A DNA stretch of 13,242 bases, taken from the NCBI GenBank assembly GCA_027031025.1, contig JALVEJ010000093.1:1-13242 (forward strand). The letters are read 5' to 3'. Made by a program: the position numbers and the translations under genes. Below, piece after piece: positions 6,476 through 13,242 of the stretch. Below the pieces are notes generated by a model, which had not been told where the DNA came from, searched no databases, and was given only the letters and a program-made list of their open reading frames with translations. This stretch comes from Flavobacteriales bacterium (GTDB taxonomy: Bacteria; Bacteroidota; Bacteroidia; Flavobacteriales; Flavobacteriaceae). Numbering within the stretch: position 1 is the first letter of the stretch; each line of letters begins with the position of its first letter.

Positions 6476-7915
6476 ATGCTAACTCATAAAAAAACCAAAA
6501 TAGTAGCCACACTTGGGCCTGCAACCGAATCTTATAAAACCAAACTCAAAATGGTTAAAGCCGGGGTTAATGTTTTTAGAATCAATTTTTCGCATGCCAA
6601 TCATGAAACGGTAAAAGCACAAATAAAGCAAATCAGACGTATCGGTAAGGAACTTAACTTAGCAATAGCTATTTTGGCTGATTTGCAAGGACCAAAATTG
6701 CGAATTGGTAAAGTGGCTGAAAACACTTATATGAAATCAGGGGATATCTTGACTTTTACAACCAAAGATAAAATTGTAACGGACATTGATAACAAAACTG
6801 CATATATCACCTACAAACAATTACCGCATGATGTTTATCCCGGAGAAAACATTCTGATAGATGATGGTAAAATACAAGTTAAGGTGTTGAGCACCAACAA
6901 GAAAGACACGGTCAAAACACAAGTGATTGAAGGCGGTCTTCTATCTTCAAAAAAGGGGGTTAATCTGCCCAATACTAATATATCATTGCCGGCATTGACC
7001 AAAAAAGATAAAAAAGACTTGTTGTTCGCCATAAAACAAGAAGTGGATTGGGTAGCATTGTCATTTGTTCGGTCGGCGGCTGATTTGATGATGATCAATG
7101 ATTTTATCAAATTGCACTCCGAATATAAAATTCCGGTGATAGCCAAAATTGAAAAACCCGAAGCCGTTCAAAATATTGATGAAATTATTAAAGAGGCTGA
7201 TGCTTTAATGGTAGCCCGGGGTGATTTGGGCATTGAAATGCCTTTGGAGGAAATGCCCTTGATACAAAAAAGATTGGTTCATATTGCCAAATTGCATCAA
7301 AAGCCGGTGGTAATTGCCACCCAAATGATGGAAAGTATGATTACTAATGCCATACCTACGCGCGCAGAAGTCAATGATGTAGCCAATTCCGTAATGGATG
7401 GTGCCGATGCCGTCATGCTTTCGGGCGAAACATCAGTTGGCAAAAATCCGGTAAAGGTCATTAAGCAAGTAACCAAAATCATCAAACGGGTAGAAAACTC
7501 CAATTTGATTAAAGTTCCTGATATGGCACCTGTTCCCGAACATCGCGACGAACGGTTTATTTCGCAAGTTGTTTGTTATAACGCTTCAAAAATAGCCAAA
7601 GATGTGTCGGCAGCAGTTATTAGCACATTTACAGCTTCGGGGTTTAGCGCCTATAAAATTTCTGCCCGTCGTCCTTCGGCTGATATTTTGGTTTTTACGG
7701 CAAACAAACGTATCTTAAATTCCTTAGCCTTATTGTGGGGCGTCGTGCCGTTTTATTATGACAAGATGCTATCAACCGATGACACCATCCGTGATATAGA
7801 AAAAATTGCTTGTCAAAACGATTTTTTGCAAGATGACGATATGATGGTCAGTGTCTTGTCAATGCCTATTACAGAAAAAGGCATGGTCAATACGATTAGA
7901 ATTACCCAAACTTAA
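6476..7915 (+). CDS. pyk: Pyruvate kinase
   Basis: Catalyses phosphoenolpyruvate + ADP to pyruvate + ATP, the last step of glycolysis, in the cytoplasm. The 479-residue length is normal for bacteria. The N-terminus KIVATLGPATES and RINFSHAN (Arg35) open the TIM barrel. The B domain covers roughly 75-170. The active-site strand is VIAKIEKPEAV with Lys224 and Glu226, followed by MVARGDLG (246-252), ATQMMESM with Thr282, and RAEVNDVANSVMDGADAVMLSGET (296-319). The C domain begins near 355. The segment LQGPKLRI (70-77) has Leu, Gln, Lys and Ile where potassium-dependent enzymes have Thr113, Lys114, Glu117 and Thr120 (rabbit numbering). That is the signature of potassium-independent pyruvate kinases. 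No Shine-Dalgarno sequence precedes the ATG. Confidence 0.98.
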   Translation: MLTHKKTKIVATLGPATESYKTKLKMVKAGVNVFRINFSHANHETVKAQIKQIRRIGKELNLAIAILADLQGPKLRIGKVAENTYMKSGDILTFTTKDKIVTDIDNKTAYITYKQLPHDVYPGENILIDDGKIQVKVLSTNKKDTVKTQVIEGGLLSSKKGVNLPNTNISLPALTKKDKKDLLFAIKQEVDWVALSFVRSAADLMMINDFIKLHSEYKIPVIAKIEKPEAVQNIDEIIKEADALMVARGDLGIEMPLEEMPLIQKRLVHIAKLHQKPVVIATQMMESMITNAIPTRAEVNDVANSVMDGADAVMLSGETSVGKNPVKVIKQVTKIIKRVENSNLIKVPDMAPVPEHRDERFISQVVCYNASKIAKDVSAAVISTFTASGFSAYKISARRPSADILVFTANKRILNSLALLWGVVPFYYDKMLSTDDTIRDIEKIACQNDFLQDDDMMVSVLSMPITEKGMVNTIRITQT

Positions 7916-7935
7916 GTTTAAACCTAAATTTTTAT

Positions 7936-7964
7936 AGACCTAGCAAGTTTTAAAAACCTACCGG
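7936..7964. repeat. Degenerate copy of the AGACCTG palindrome
   Basis: AGACCTAGCAAGTTTTAAAA followed by ACCTACCGG looks like a decayed copy of the strong palindrome at 7977-8009, sharing the AGACCT...GTTTT...AAAACCT frame. It sits just after the pyk stop codon. Confidence 0.5.
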
Positions 7965-7970
7965 ATTAAG

Positions 7971-8009
7971 CAAAAAAGACCTGTTAGGTTTTTAAAACCT
8001 GACAGGTCT
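7971..8009 (-). terminator. Strong palindrome between pyk and marC-like gene, probable terminator
   Basis: AGACCTGTTAGGTTTT (7977-7992) pairs with AAAACCTGACAGGTCT (7994-8009), a 16-bp stem with one G-T wobble. On the minus strand a run of six or more T follows the stem, so it suits termination of the gene ending at 8032. It may also stop pyk read-through from the other side, though no T-run follows on the plus strand. I recall close relatives of this palindrome as repeats in Bacteroidota genomes. Confidence 0.75.
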
Positions 8010-8031
8010 AATTATAAAATATTGATGTAAT

Positions 8032-8610
8032 CTACAACAACTCTTTGATATTTGTAACAAACAATTTGACCGATATTGCCAATAGGATAATTCCGAAAAC
8101 TTTACGAATCACACCAATACCGGCTTTACCGATAATTCTTTCGATACGCGCGGATGATTTTAAAACGCCATATACAAAAATCATATTTAAGATAATGGCA
8201 ATCAGTATATTAACCGTATGAAATTCGGCGCGCAACGACAAAATGGAAGTTAAACTACCGGCGCCGGCAATCAGAGGAAATGCCAAGGGTACAACAGAAG
8301 CCGATTCGGGTTCATCGTCTTTAAACAACGTAATGCCTAATATCATTTCTATGGCTAAGAAAAACAACACAAAAGACCCGGCAACGGCAAACGAACCGAC
8401 ATCAATACCGACCAAATTTAAAATCTCTTTTCCGAGATACAAAAACACGATCATAATCACCGCCGAAACAATCGCTGCTTTTTCCGATTGTATATGCCCG
8501 ACCTTTCGACGCAAATCAATAATAATGGGAATGCTTCCCAAAATATCAATAACCGCAAACAATACCATGGTTGCCGTAATGATTTCATTAAAGTCTAAAT
8601 GTAAGTTCAT
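8032..8610 (-). CDS. MarC family integral membrane protein
   Basis: 192 residues from the ATG at 8610. A TTG two codons upstream (8616) is a less likely start. Six hydrophobic segments are visible (about 8-30, 45-66, 73-95, 108-126, 132-150, 168-188). The first contains AVIDILGSIPII, the family's D-x-x-G-x-x-P motif. The fourth is PLAFPLIAGAGSLTSIL, matching the conserved PLxxPLxAGxG motif. The family (formerly UPF0056) sits in the inner membrane, and its transported substrate is not established. An early link to multiple antibiotic resistance in E. coli was later withdrawn. It is separated from gldE by about 210 bp with its own promoter candidate, so it is probably a separate transcript. Confidence 0.9.
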   Translation of the reverse strand: MNLHLDFNEIITATMVLFAVIDILGSIPIIIDLRRKVGHIQSEKAAIVSAVIMIVFLYLGKEILNLVGIDVGSFAVAGSFVLFFLAIEMILGITLFKDDEPESASVVPLAFPLIAGAGSLTSILSLRAEFHTVNILIAIILNMIFVYGVLKSSARIERIIGKAGIGVIRKVFGIILLAISVKLFVTNIKELL

Positions 8611-8633
8611 TGTCAAATTGATTTTTAAGCCGG

Positions 8634-8641
8634 CAAAAGTA
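8634..8641 (-). promoter_or_regulatory. -7 promoter element of the marC-like gene
   Basis: On the minus strand this reads TACTTTTG, matching TAnnTTTG, 23 bases ahead of the ATG at 8610. The nearest upstream TTG is only 13 bases away, so the -33 element is not canonical. Confidence 0.5.
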
Positions 8642-8819
8642 AAGATATTTTTATCAATTTGTGATTTTTATCGATAATTTTTTATTAATTTTTTAAACAT
8701 TGTAAGTAAAATATTTTAGCCTTCAACTATTATTTAATGTTATTTAATGCAAAATGACATTTCAAACATAGGGAGAAATTTTATAAACTTAGTAATTTTT
8801 AAATAAAGAATCTACCAGA

Positions 8820-10103
8820 CTACTTCCTTTTCACTTTAATTTTTTTAATCCGTTTACCGTCCAAAGCCGTGGCAGTCAGTTTAAAATCTTTGATTTTAAT
8901 TTGCTCGTTTTTTGCCGGAAAACTTCCGGAATGTTCCAAAAAGAAACCGGCTAAACTTTCAGCATCACCTTTTTGACTTTCAAAAAGTGCTTCTTCCTCT
9001 TCCGACAGATCCATGATTTTATAAAAATCTTTAAGTGAAATTTTACCGTCAAACTCATAAGTATTGTGGTTAAGCCGGTTAAAATGTTGCTCGTCATGAT
9101 CGTATTCATCTGTTATTTCACCGACTATTTCTTCTATCACATCTTCCAAAGTAATAATGCCCGAAGTGCCGCCGTATTCGTCAACTACAACTGCCAAATG
9201 GGTTTTTTTTTCTTGAAAATCTTTAAGTAAATCATCAAGCTTCATGTTCTCGGGCACAAAAAAAGGTTCTCTTAGCAAACTTTGCCATTTAAAATTCGTT
9301 TTGTCAAGATAAGGCAATAAATCTTTTGCAAACAAAACTCCTGTGATATTGTCCATATTTTCATGATACACCGGAATACGTGAAAAACCCTGACGACTTA
9401 CTTCATCTAACACCTCTTTATAAGACATATCATCTTCCAGCGCAAAAACATCTATACGAGGGCGCATAATTTGACGGGCTTCGGTTTCGCCAAAAGACAC
9501 AATGCCTTCCCACAAATCTTTTTCTTCTTGCGTGGTTTCTTTGTCATCGGTCAGTTCCAAGACTTGAGATAAATCTTGCATACTGATTTGTTCCGATTCT
9601 TTTTTTAACTTATTTTCGACTATTTGGCTGGATTTTATCAAAAAAACCGATACAGGATAAAAAAGTTTTTCCAAAAGGAGCAATGGTGTTGCCATAAATA
9701 AGGCAAATTTGACCGGGTTGCGATTGGCGTAAACTTTGGGTAAAATTTCACCGAATAATAAAATTAAAAAAGTTACCAAAACGACTTCTATAGCAAACTT
9801 CCACCAACCTTCTACATGTTTAAGCAAAAACGCCGTTGTATAAGTTGACAATATAACAATACCAATATTGATAAAATTATTGGCTACCAGTATGGTTGCC
9901 AGTAATTCTTTAGGTTTTTGCAGTAAACGCTTAATTATCTGTCCTTTATGTTCTTTTTCTAAGTCGTCTAAATGCGTCGGTGTTAGAGAAAAGAAAGCTA
10001 TCTCGGAACCGGAAACCAGTGCCGAAAACAATAATAAAACAATGATGGCTATCAAATAGGGTAATACTTGAATAAGTTGGGATAAACTATCCGGGTCGTC
10101 CAT
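8820..10103 (-). CDS. gldE: GldE-like CNNM/CBS-domain (HlyC/CorC family) membrane protein
   Basis: 427 residues. A CNNM (DUF21) membrane domain spans about 14-155, with SALVSGSEIAFFSL at 28-41 and GEILPKVYA at 118-126. Two CBS domains follow: about 208-268 (MRPRIDVFAL...SRIPVYHENMDNITGVLFAKDLL) and about 276-334 (VVVDEYGGTSGIITLEDVIEEIVGEI). A CorC/HlyC C-terminal domain covers about 345-425. Family members are linked to divalent cation (Mg2+/Co2+) efflux. In gliding Bacteroidota the GldE member is needed for gliding and is tied to the type IX secretion apparatus. I choose GldE because the gene follows ssb by only 11 bases, the order known from Flavobacterium johnsoniae, and because of the N-terminal MDDPDSL wording. 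A general CorC-type transporter is the alternative. gldD, expected next, is not here. Confidence 0.8.
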   Translation of the reverse strand: MDDPDSLSQLIQVLPYLIAIIVLLLFSALVSGSEIAFFSLTPTHLDDLEKEHKGQIIKRLLQKPKELLATILVANNFINIGIVILSTYTTAFLLKHVEGWWKFAIEVVLVTFLILLFGEILPKVYANRNPVKFALFMATPLLLLEKLFYPVSVFLIKSSQIVENKLKKESEQISMQDLSQVLELTDDKETTQEEKDLWEGIVSFGETEARQIMRPRIDVFALEDDMSYKEVLDEVSRQGFSRIPVYHENMDNITGVLFAKDLLPYLDKTNFKWQSLLREPFFVPENMKLDDLLKDFQEKKTHLAVVVDEYGGTSGIITLEDVIEEIVGEITDEYDHDEQHFNRLNHNTYEFDGKISLKDFYKIMDLSEEEEALFESQKGDAESLAGFFLEHSGSFPAKNEQIKIKDFKLTATALDGKRIKKIKVKRK

Positions 10104-10114
10104 TGTTTACTGCT

Positions 10115-10570
10115 TTAAAAAGGTAAGTCATCTTCCGGTATGTCAGTTTCGGAATTTATGTTACCCGAAGCGGACGGTTGAGATGCTGTGTTTTGTTCCA
10201 TATCATTAGGTTGACCGCCTATTGATTCTTTGGGTTTAGGAGTTAAAAATGTAAATTCCGTAACGTGAATTTCAGTAGTATAACGATCACGTCCTTCATT
10301 GTCTGTCCATTTGCGAGTTCGTAAACGCCCTTCTAAATATACTTTGTCACCTTTTTTGGCATAGCGTTCAAAAATTTCAGCCAATTTGTTTCTAACTACA
10401 ATATTATGCCATTCTGTATTAACCACACGTTCACCGGTTTGTTTGTTTACATAACTGTCATTGGTAGCCAAAGGAAAACGGCCGATAGAATTGCCTCCTT
10501 CAAAATAATGCATCTTGACATTGTCTCCCAAATGACCAATTAAAATAACTTTGTTTATTGTTCCGTTCAT
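10115..10570 (-). CDS. ssb: Single-stranded DNA-binding protein
   Basis: 151 residues. The OB fold fills about 1-110 (INKVILIGHLGDNVKMHY, WHNIVVRNKLAEIFERYAKKGDKVYLEGRLRTRKW), with Trp54 and Trp88 available for stacking on single-stranded DNA. A flexible Gln/Ser/Asn-rich linker (about 111-143) leads to the acidic tip DDLPF (147-151), which docks partner repair and replication proteins. It coats single-stranded DNA as a tetramer in replication, recombination and repair. It is the first gene of an operon with gldE, 11 bases downstream, and has a well-formed promoter 46 bases ahead of its ATG. In several flavobacteria mutY lies upstream; here the upstream 357 bases are non-coding. Confidence 0.97.
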   Translation of the reverse strand: MNGTINKVILIGHLGDNVKMHYFEGGNSIGRFPLATNDSYVNKQTGERVVNTEWHNIVVRNKLAEIFERYAKKGDKVYLEGRLRTRKWTDNEGRDRYTTEIHVTEFTFLTPKPKESIGGQPNDMEQNTASQPSASGNINSETDIPEDDLPF

Positions 10571-10615
10571 AATGAATTAATTTATTGTGCTTTAAATAAA
10601 AATTAAATAATATGT

Positions 10616-10647
10616 CAAAGGTAAATCATAAAATAATATTATCCAAA
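10616..10647 (-). promoter_or_regulatory. Promoter of the ssb-gldE operon
   Basis: Read on the minus strand: TTTG (10647-10644), 20 bases, then TACCTTTG (10623-10616). Both halves match the Bacteroidota -33/-7 consensus at the right spacing, making this the best promoter in the window. Predicted leader is about 40 nt. Confidence 0.8.
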
Positions 10648-10927
10648 ATTTTTATAATGGACTTTTGGCTAACCCAATAAATTTATTTTGGAAAAAAACA
10701 ACAAATTTCTTTTTTCAGCTTGACGAAAACAAAACTCCGACCTATTATAGACATTCAATTGAACTAAATATTTGAAATTGCTAATTTTCTAATCATATTG
10801 CATATTCAAATCAATCAGATTCGAAACAGGTTGTGTTATTATTTGATAATTTTACTTATCAATATTTTTTTTAACAATCATTCAAAAAAAATGTTTATTT
10901 TTATACATTCTAAAAAATGTAAGATTT
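10648..10927. other. AT-rich non-coding spacer
   Basis: Between the ssb promoter and the DUF456 gene. I see no coding frame with family resemblance, no strong hairpin and no TAnnTTTG match placed to drive the DUF456 gene. AAAAAATGT occurs twice just ahead of that gene. Confidence 0.5.
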
Positions 10928-11434
10928 ATGGATGTTTTTTTGATTGTATTAGGATTGATTTTGATACTTGCCGGACTAATAGGATGTATCTTGCCGGGCT
11001 TGCCCGGTCCGTTAACAGCATGGTTGGGTTTGGTCGTTACCACCTTAGCCAAAGTGATTCCTGACGATTGGTCATTTATAGGTGTTACATTTTTTATTGT
11101 GTTGATTATCACTATTTTAGATTATTTGATTCCGGCTGTTGGAACAAAAAAATTCGGAGGTAGTAAATATGGCACTATTGGTGCAGTAGTCGGGGTTATT
11201 GCCGGATTTTTTCTACCTATTCCCGGCGGGATCATTGTAGGGGCTTTTGCAGGCGCATTTATAGGAGAATATTTAAAAAACAATGATGCAGCGCAAGCTT
11301 TAAAAGCGGCTTTTGGCGCTTTAATCGGGTTTTTGGTATCAACCGGTATGCAATTGATTGTAACTTTGATTTTTTTAGGGCTTTACATTAAAATCTTAAA
11401 AGATAACTGGGATGCCATTGTGCAATTGTTTTAA
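10928..11434 (+). CDS. DUF456 family membrane protein
   Basis: 168 residues, nearly all hydrophobic. The ATG at 10928 starts directly with a membrane segment. Segments lie at about 3-44 (broken by the GCILPGLPGP turn at 19-28), 50-70, 82-117 and 125-157. Between them is the conserved loop DYLIPAVGTKKFGGSKYG (65-82), followed by the Gly-rich GAVVGVIAGFFLPIPGGIIVG and GAFIGEYL. The LPGLPGP turn, the GTKKFGGSKYG loop and the Gly-zipper repeats are the marks of the DUF456 family, whose role is unknown. The next gene is 68 bases downstream on the same strand, so they may share a transcript. No Shine-Dalgarno sequence is seen. Confidence 0.9.
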   Translation: MDVFLIVLGLILILAGLIGCILPGLPGPLTAWLGLVVTTLAKVIPDDWSFIGVTFFIVLIITILDYLIPAVGTKKFGGSKYGTIGAVVGVIAGFFLPIPGGIIVGAFAGAFIGEYLKNNDAAQALKAAFGALIGFLVSTGMQLIVTLIFLGLYIKILKDNWDAIVQLF

Positions 11435-11502
11435 AACCAAAATTTAAAACCAAAACACTAAAAATTACTAGTTTTTTTATTTATGCTTGCTACTAATTTT
11501 TT

Positions 11503-12663
11503 ATGACAGATTTACGACTTATCGCAACTACTTTTTATGGCTTAGAGCATGTTCTGTCAGAAGAATTGCAAATATTAGGCGCTAAAAATATCAGAACCGG
11601 AAACCGAGCGGTCTATTTTGAAGGCGATTTGGGTTTTATGTTTAAAGCCAATTTTAATCTTCATACCGCCTTGCGAATTTTAAGGCAACTTAAACATTTC
11701 AGACAAATTTATAAAGCAGCCCAATTATATAAAGCCATAGCCGGCATCAATTGGTCGCAATGGCTGTTACCAACGCAAACTTTCAGGATAGATGTTACCG
11801 GTCAAACGCGGTATTTTAACAACACTAAATTTGCCGCATTAAAAGCCAAAGATGCCATTGTTGATCAATTTAGAACAATCTACAATCTACGCCCTGATAT
11901 TAACCTAAAACAGCCCGATGTCCGAATTGTCTTACACTTTAACGACCAACATCTTGATGTATTATTAGACAGTTCGGGCGAACCGCTTCATAAACGCGGT
12001 TACAGGACACAAACCAATATAGCACCGCTCAACGAAGTATTAGCAGCCGGAATTGTAAAACTATCCGGTTGGCAAGGCAAACGACATTTGCTTGACCCTA
12101 TGTGTGGATCAGGCACTATTTTAATAGAAGCGGCGATGCAACAAATGCAAATTCCGGCAGCGATTAACCGGCAGAAATTTGCCTTTCAAAATTGGCAAGA
12201 TTATGATGCTGATCTTTTTGAGTTAATCAAAAGTACAAGTATCAATAAAATAAGAGAATTGCCTGCTCATATTAAACTATTAGGTTATGACAAAGCCCCA
12301 ACGGCTGTCGATAAAGCCCGTATAAATATCAAAAATGCTAATTTGGATGAATATATCGAGATAGAACAAGCTGATTTTTTTAATACAAAAGCACCTGATC
12401 CAAATACGATGTTACTTTTTAATCCACCTTATGATGAAAGATTAGCTGTCAATATCAAAAATTTTTATAAACAAATAGGAGATACATTAAAACAACATTA
12501 TACCGGAACAGAAGCTTGGTTGTTAACCGGAAATTTGCAAGCGCTTAAATTTGTAGGTTTACGGCCGTCGAAAAGGATAAAAATGTTTAATGGCAAACTG
12601 GAATCACGTCTTGTGCAATATTTGATGTATGAAGGGTCAATACCAAAAACAACTATATATTAG
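11503..12663 (+). CDS. THUMP-domain class I SAM-dependent RNA methyltransferase (RlmL-type)
   Basis: 386 residues. An N-terminal ferredoxin-like plus THUMP region (about 1-155) should bind RNA. HKRGYR (163-168) leads into the UPF0020 Rossmann methyltransferase domain. DPMCGSGTILIEAA (198-211) is the SAM-binding motif I, GYDKAP (261-266) carries the ribose-binding acid, and NPPYDERL (307-314) is the catalytic N-P-P-Y motif for amino-nitrogen methylation. Close relatives methylate G2445 of 23S rRNA at N2. In E. coli this domain is fused to RlmK in a roughly 700-residue protein. Here only the RlmL half is present, which is usual in Bacteroidota. Older databases call it a putative N6-adenine DNA methylase, which is probably wrong. 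The last codons and TAG stop lie inside an inverted-repeat element starting at 12656. Confidence 0.93.
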   Translation: MTDLRLIATTFYGLEHVLSEELQILGAKNIRTGNRAVYFEGDLGFMFKANFNLHTALRILRQLKHFRQIYKAAQLYKAIAGINWSQWLLPTQTFRIDVTGQTRYFNNTKFAALKAKDAIVDQFRTIYNLRPDINLKQPDVRIVLHFNDQHLDVLLDSSGEPLHKRGYRTQTNIAPLNEVLAAGIVKLSGWQGKRHLLDPMCGSGTILIEAAMQQMQIPAAINRQKFAFQNWQDYDADLFELIKSTSINKIRELPAHIKLLGYDKAPTAVDKARINIKNANLDEYIEIEQADFFNTKAPDPNTMLLFNPPYDERLAVNIKNFYKQIGDTLKQHYTGTEAWLLTGNLQALKFVGLRPSKRIKMFNGKLESRLVQYLMYEGSIPKTTIY

Positions 12664-12786
12664 TCCAATAAATCGTTTCTTTTTTCCTGTATCTTCGTTA
12701 AAAATACTCGTTATAGCTGCCGACTATAACTGCGTTTTTTGCCTTGATACAGAAAAAAATATTCCAATTTATTTTGGACTAATATA
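12656..12786. mobile_element. 131-bp nested inverted-repeat element (MITE-like or dispersed palindrome)
   Basis: Terminal arms TATATTAGTCCAA (from 12656) and TTGGACTAATATA (to 12786) are perfect inverse complements, and AATAAAT/ATTTATT continue the pairing with small gaps. Inside, a T-run plus CCTGTATC (12686-12693) faces GATACAG (12746-12752) plus an A-run. At the centre GTTATAG (12710-12716) pairs with CTATAAC (12724-12730). The whole can fold into one long interrupted hairpin. It has no transposase gene and I see no clear target-site duplication. Its left end overlaps the last 8 bases of the methyltransferase gene, including the stop codon. It could also act as a terminator. Confidence 0.65.
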
Positions 12787-12865
12787 CAATTCCTTTTGGT
12801 ATAAAAAGATTAAAGGCTAATATCAGATGGGATAATATTTTTGTGTTTTAATTTTTTATAACAGT

Positions 12866-13196
12866 TTTGGAAGTGAGGAAGTGAGGATTTTAAGCTGCTT
12901 CATCGGCTACTTGGTGCTTTGATGTTTGTTTAAGGTTTGGTAGTTTACTTCTGTAAATAATTTGAGGAAGTGAGGAATTGAGGATTTTCCCTGCTTCATA
13001 GTTTATTTGTTACTTTTGATGATTGCTTATAGCTTCATACTATATTACTGCTTCTAATTTGAGGAAGTGAGGAAATGATGAATTGAGGAGTTGAGGAAAT
13101 AAGGATTATAACTGCTTCATAAATTGTTATGGTCTTTGATATTTTTTCACTACTTCTGATTTTACTTCTGCATACAATTTGAGGAAATGAGGAATT
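12866..13196 (+). repeat. Degenerate tandem repeat, 95-120 bp period, rich in GAGGAA and GTGAGG
   Basis: Four units begin near 12866, 12961, 13058 and 13178; the last is cut short. Each starts with TTTGAGGAAGTGAGGA (or a close variant) and an inner GAGGA(A/T) micro-repeat. Then come CTGCTTCAT at 12895, 12991 and 13112, a CTTTGAT-like block, and TTACTTCTG-like bases at the end. Unit three is longer because the GAGGAA-type motif is expanded. No open frame runs through it. Confidence 0.8.
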
Positions 13197-13205
13197 GAAA
13201 AATAG

Positions 13206-13228
13206 GTCGCTGAGTGTTCCGTCACGAC
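13206..13228. repeat. Small hairpin at the right edge
   Basis: GTCG-C-TGA (13206-13213) pairs with TCA-CGAC (13222-13228) with one bulged C and loop GTGTTCCG. It interrupts the fourth unit of the long-period repeat. Its GGTCGCTGAG start resembles short palindromic repeats remembered from Bacteroidota. The window ends too soon to judge. Confidence 0.4.
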
Positions 13229-13242
13229 AAAAGATGTAACAG

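Noticed and set aside
8611..8616. TTG start two codons ahead of the marC-like ATG
   Set aside because: The ATG at 8610 immediately follows and is the more usual codon; no ribosome-binding site favours the TTG.
8763..8770. Minus-strand TATGTTTG as a promoter of a small gene between gldE and marC
   Set aside because: Downstream there is only a frame of about 9 codons and no structured RNA; a chance match in AT-rich DNA is more likely.
10798..11112. Frames on both strands overlapping the start of the DUF456 gene
   Set aside because: They overlap a well-recognised membrane protein gene and show no family features.
11503..12663. N6-adenine DNA methylase of a restriction or defence system
   Set aside because: The N-terminal THUMP region and HKRGYR motif place it with rRNA methyltransferases; no restriction gene is nearby.
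12629..12820. 63-residue plus-strand frame after the methyltransferase
   Set aside because: It is a read-through of the nested inverted-repeat element in another frame and overlaps the methyltransferase gene.
12866..13196. CRISPR array
   Set aside because: The repeated parts are degenerate and unevenly spaced, the intervening bases are themselves related between units, and no cas gene is visible.
1..13242. tRNA, rRNA or known riboswitch
   Set aside because: Reading the spacers on both strands showed no cloverleaf, rRNA-like block or recognisable riboswitch core.

Overview
The window looks like chromosomal DNA of a Bacteroidota bacterium, most likely a flavobacterium or close relative. The base composition is AT-rich and start codons lack Shine-Dalgarno sequences. 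Several genes are preceded by TAnnTTTG, the -7 element read by the Bacteroidota primary sigma factor, and several exported proteins are lipoproteins or carry repeat-rich adhesin modules. The ssb-gldE pair and the type of alpha-2-macroglobulin lipoprotein at the left edge point the same way. This assignment is inferred from gene content, not from a marker gene.

Left part (1-2886): the N-terminal 415 residues of a large alpha-2-macroglobulin-family lipoprotein run off the left edge on the minus strand. A roughly 680-base divergent spacer follows, holding remnants of palindromic dispersed repeats and candidate promoters. Next is a plus-strand lipoprotein esterase of the PHB-depolymerase/CE1 alpha/beta-hydrolase type.

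Middle (2887-6475): a convergent terminator is followed by a 1033-residue secreted adhesin-like protein on the minus strand. It has a duplicated N-terminal module, YadA-head-like repeats, and five near-identical 45-residue tandem repeats, two of which differ by only two bases in 135. This is the most accessory-looking gene here. A divergent AT-rich spacer separates it from the next gene.

Right-centre (6476-10927): pyk encodes pyruvate kinase with the residue signature of potassium-independent enzymes. It is followed by two related palindromes, a MarC-family membrane protein gene, and an ssb-gldE operon read leftwards. ssb has the best-formed promoter in the window, with both -33 and -7 elements. 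gldD, which follows gldE in well-studied flavobacteria, is absent at this position.

Right end (10928-13242): a DUF456 membrane protein gene and a THUMP-domain RlmL-type rRNA methyltransferase gene are co-directional. The methyltransferase gene ends inside a 131-base nested inverted-repeat element that supplies its stop codon. The last 400 bases are non-coding and consist largely of a degenerate long-period repeat rich in GAGGAA/GTGAGG, followed by a small hairpin.

Most of the window is housekeeping or envelope genes. The features that reward a second look are the adhesin repeat array, the nested inverted-repeat element and the right-end repeat block. I found no clear evidence of a new defence or mobile system.
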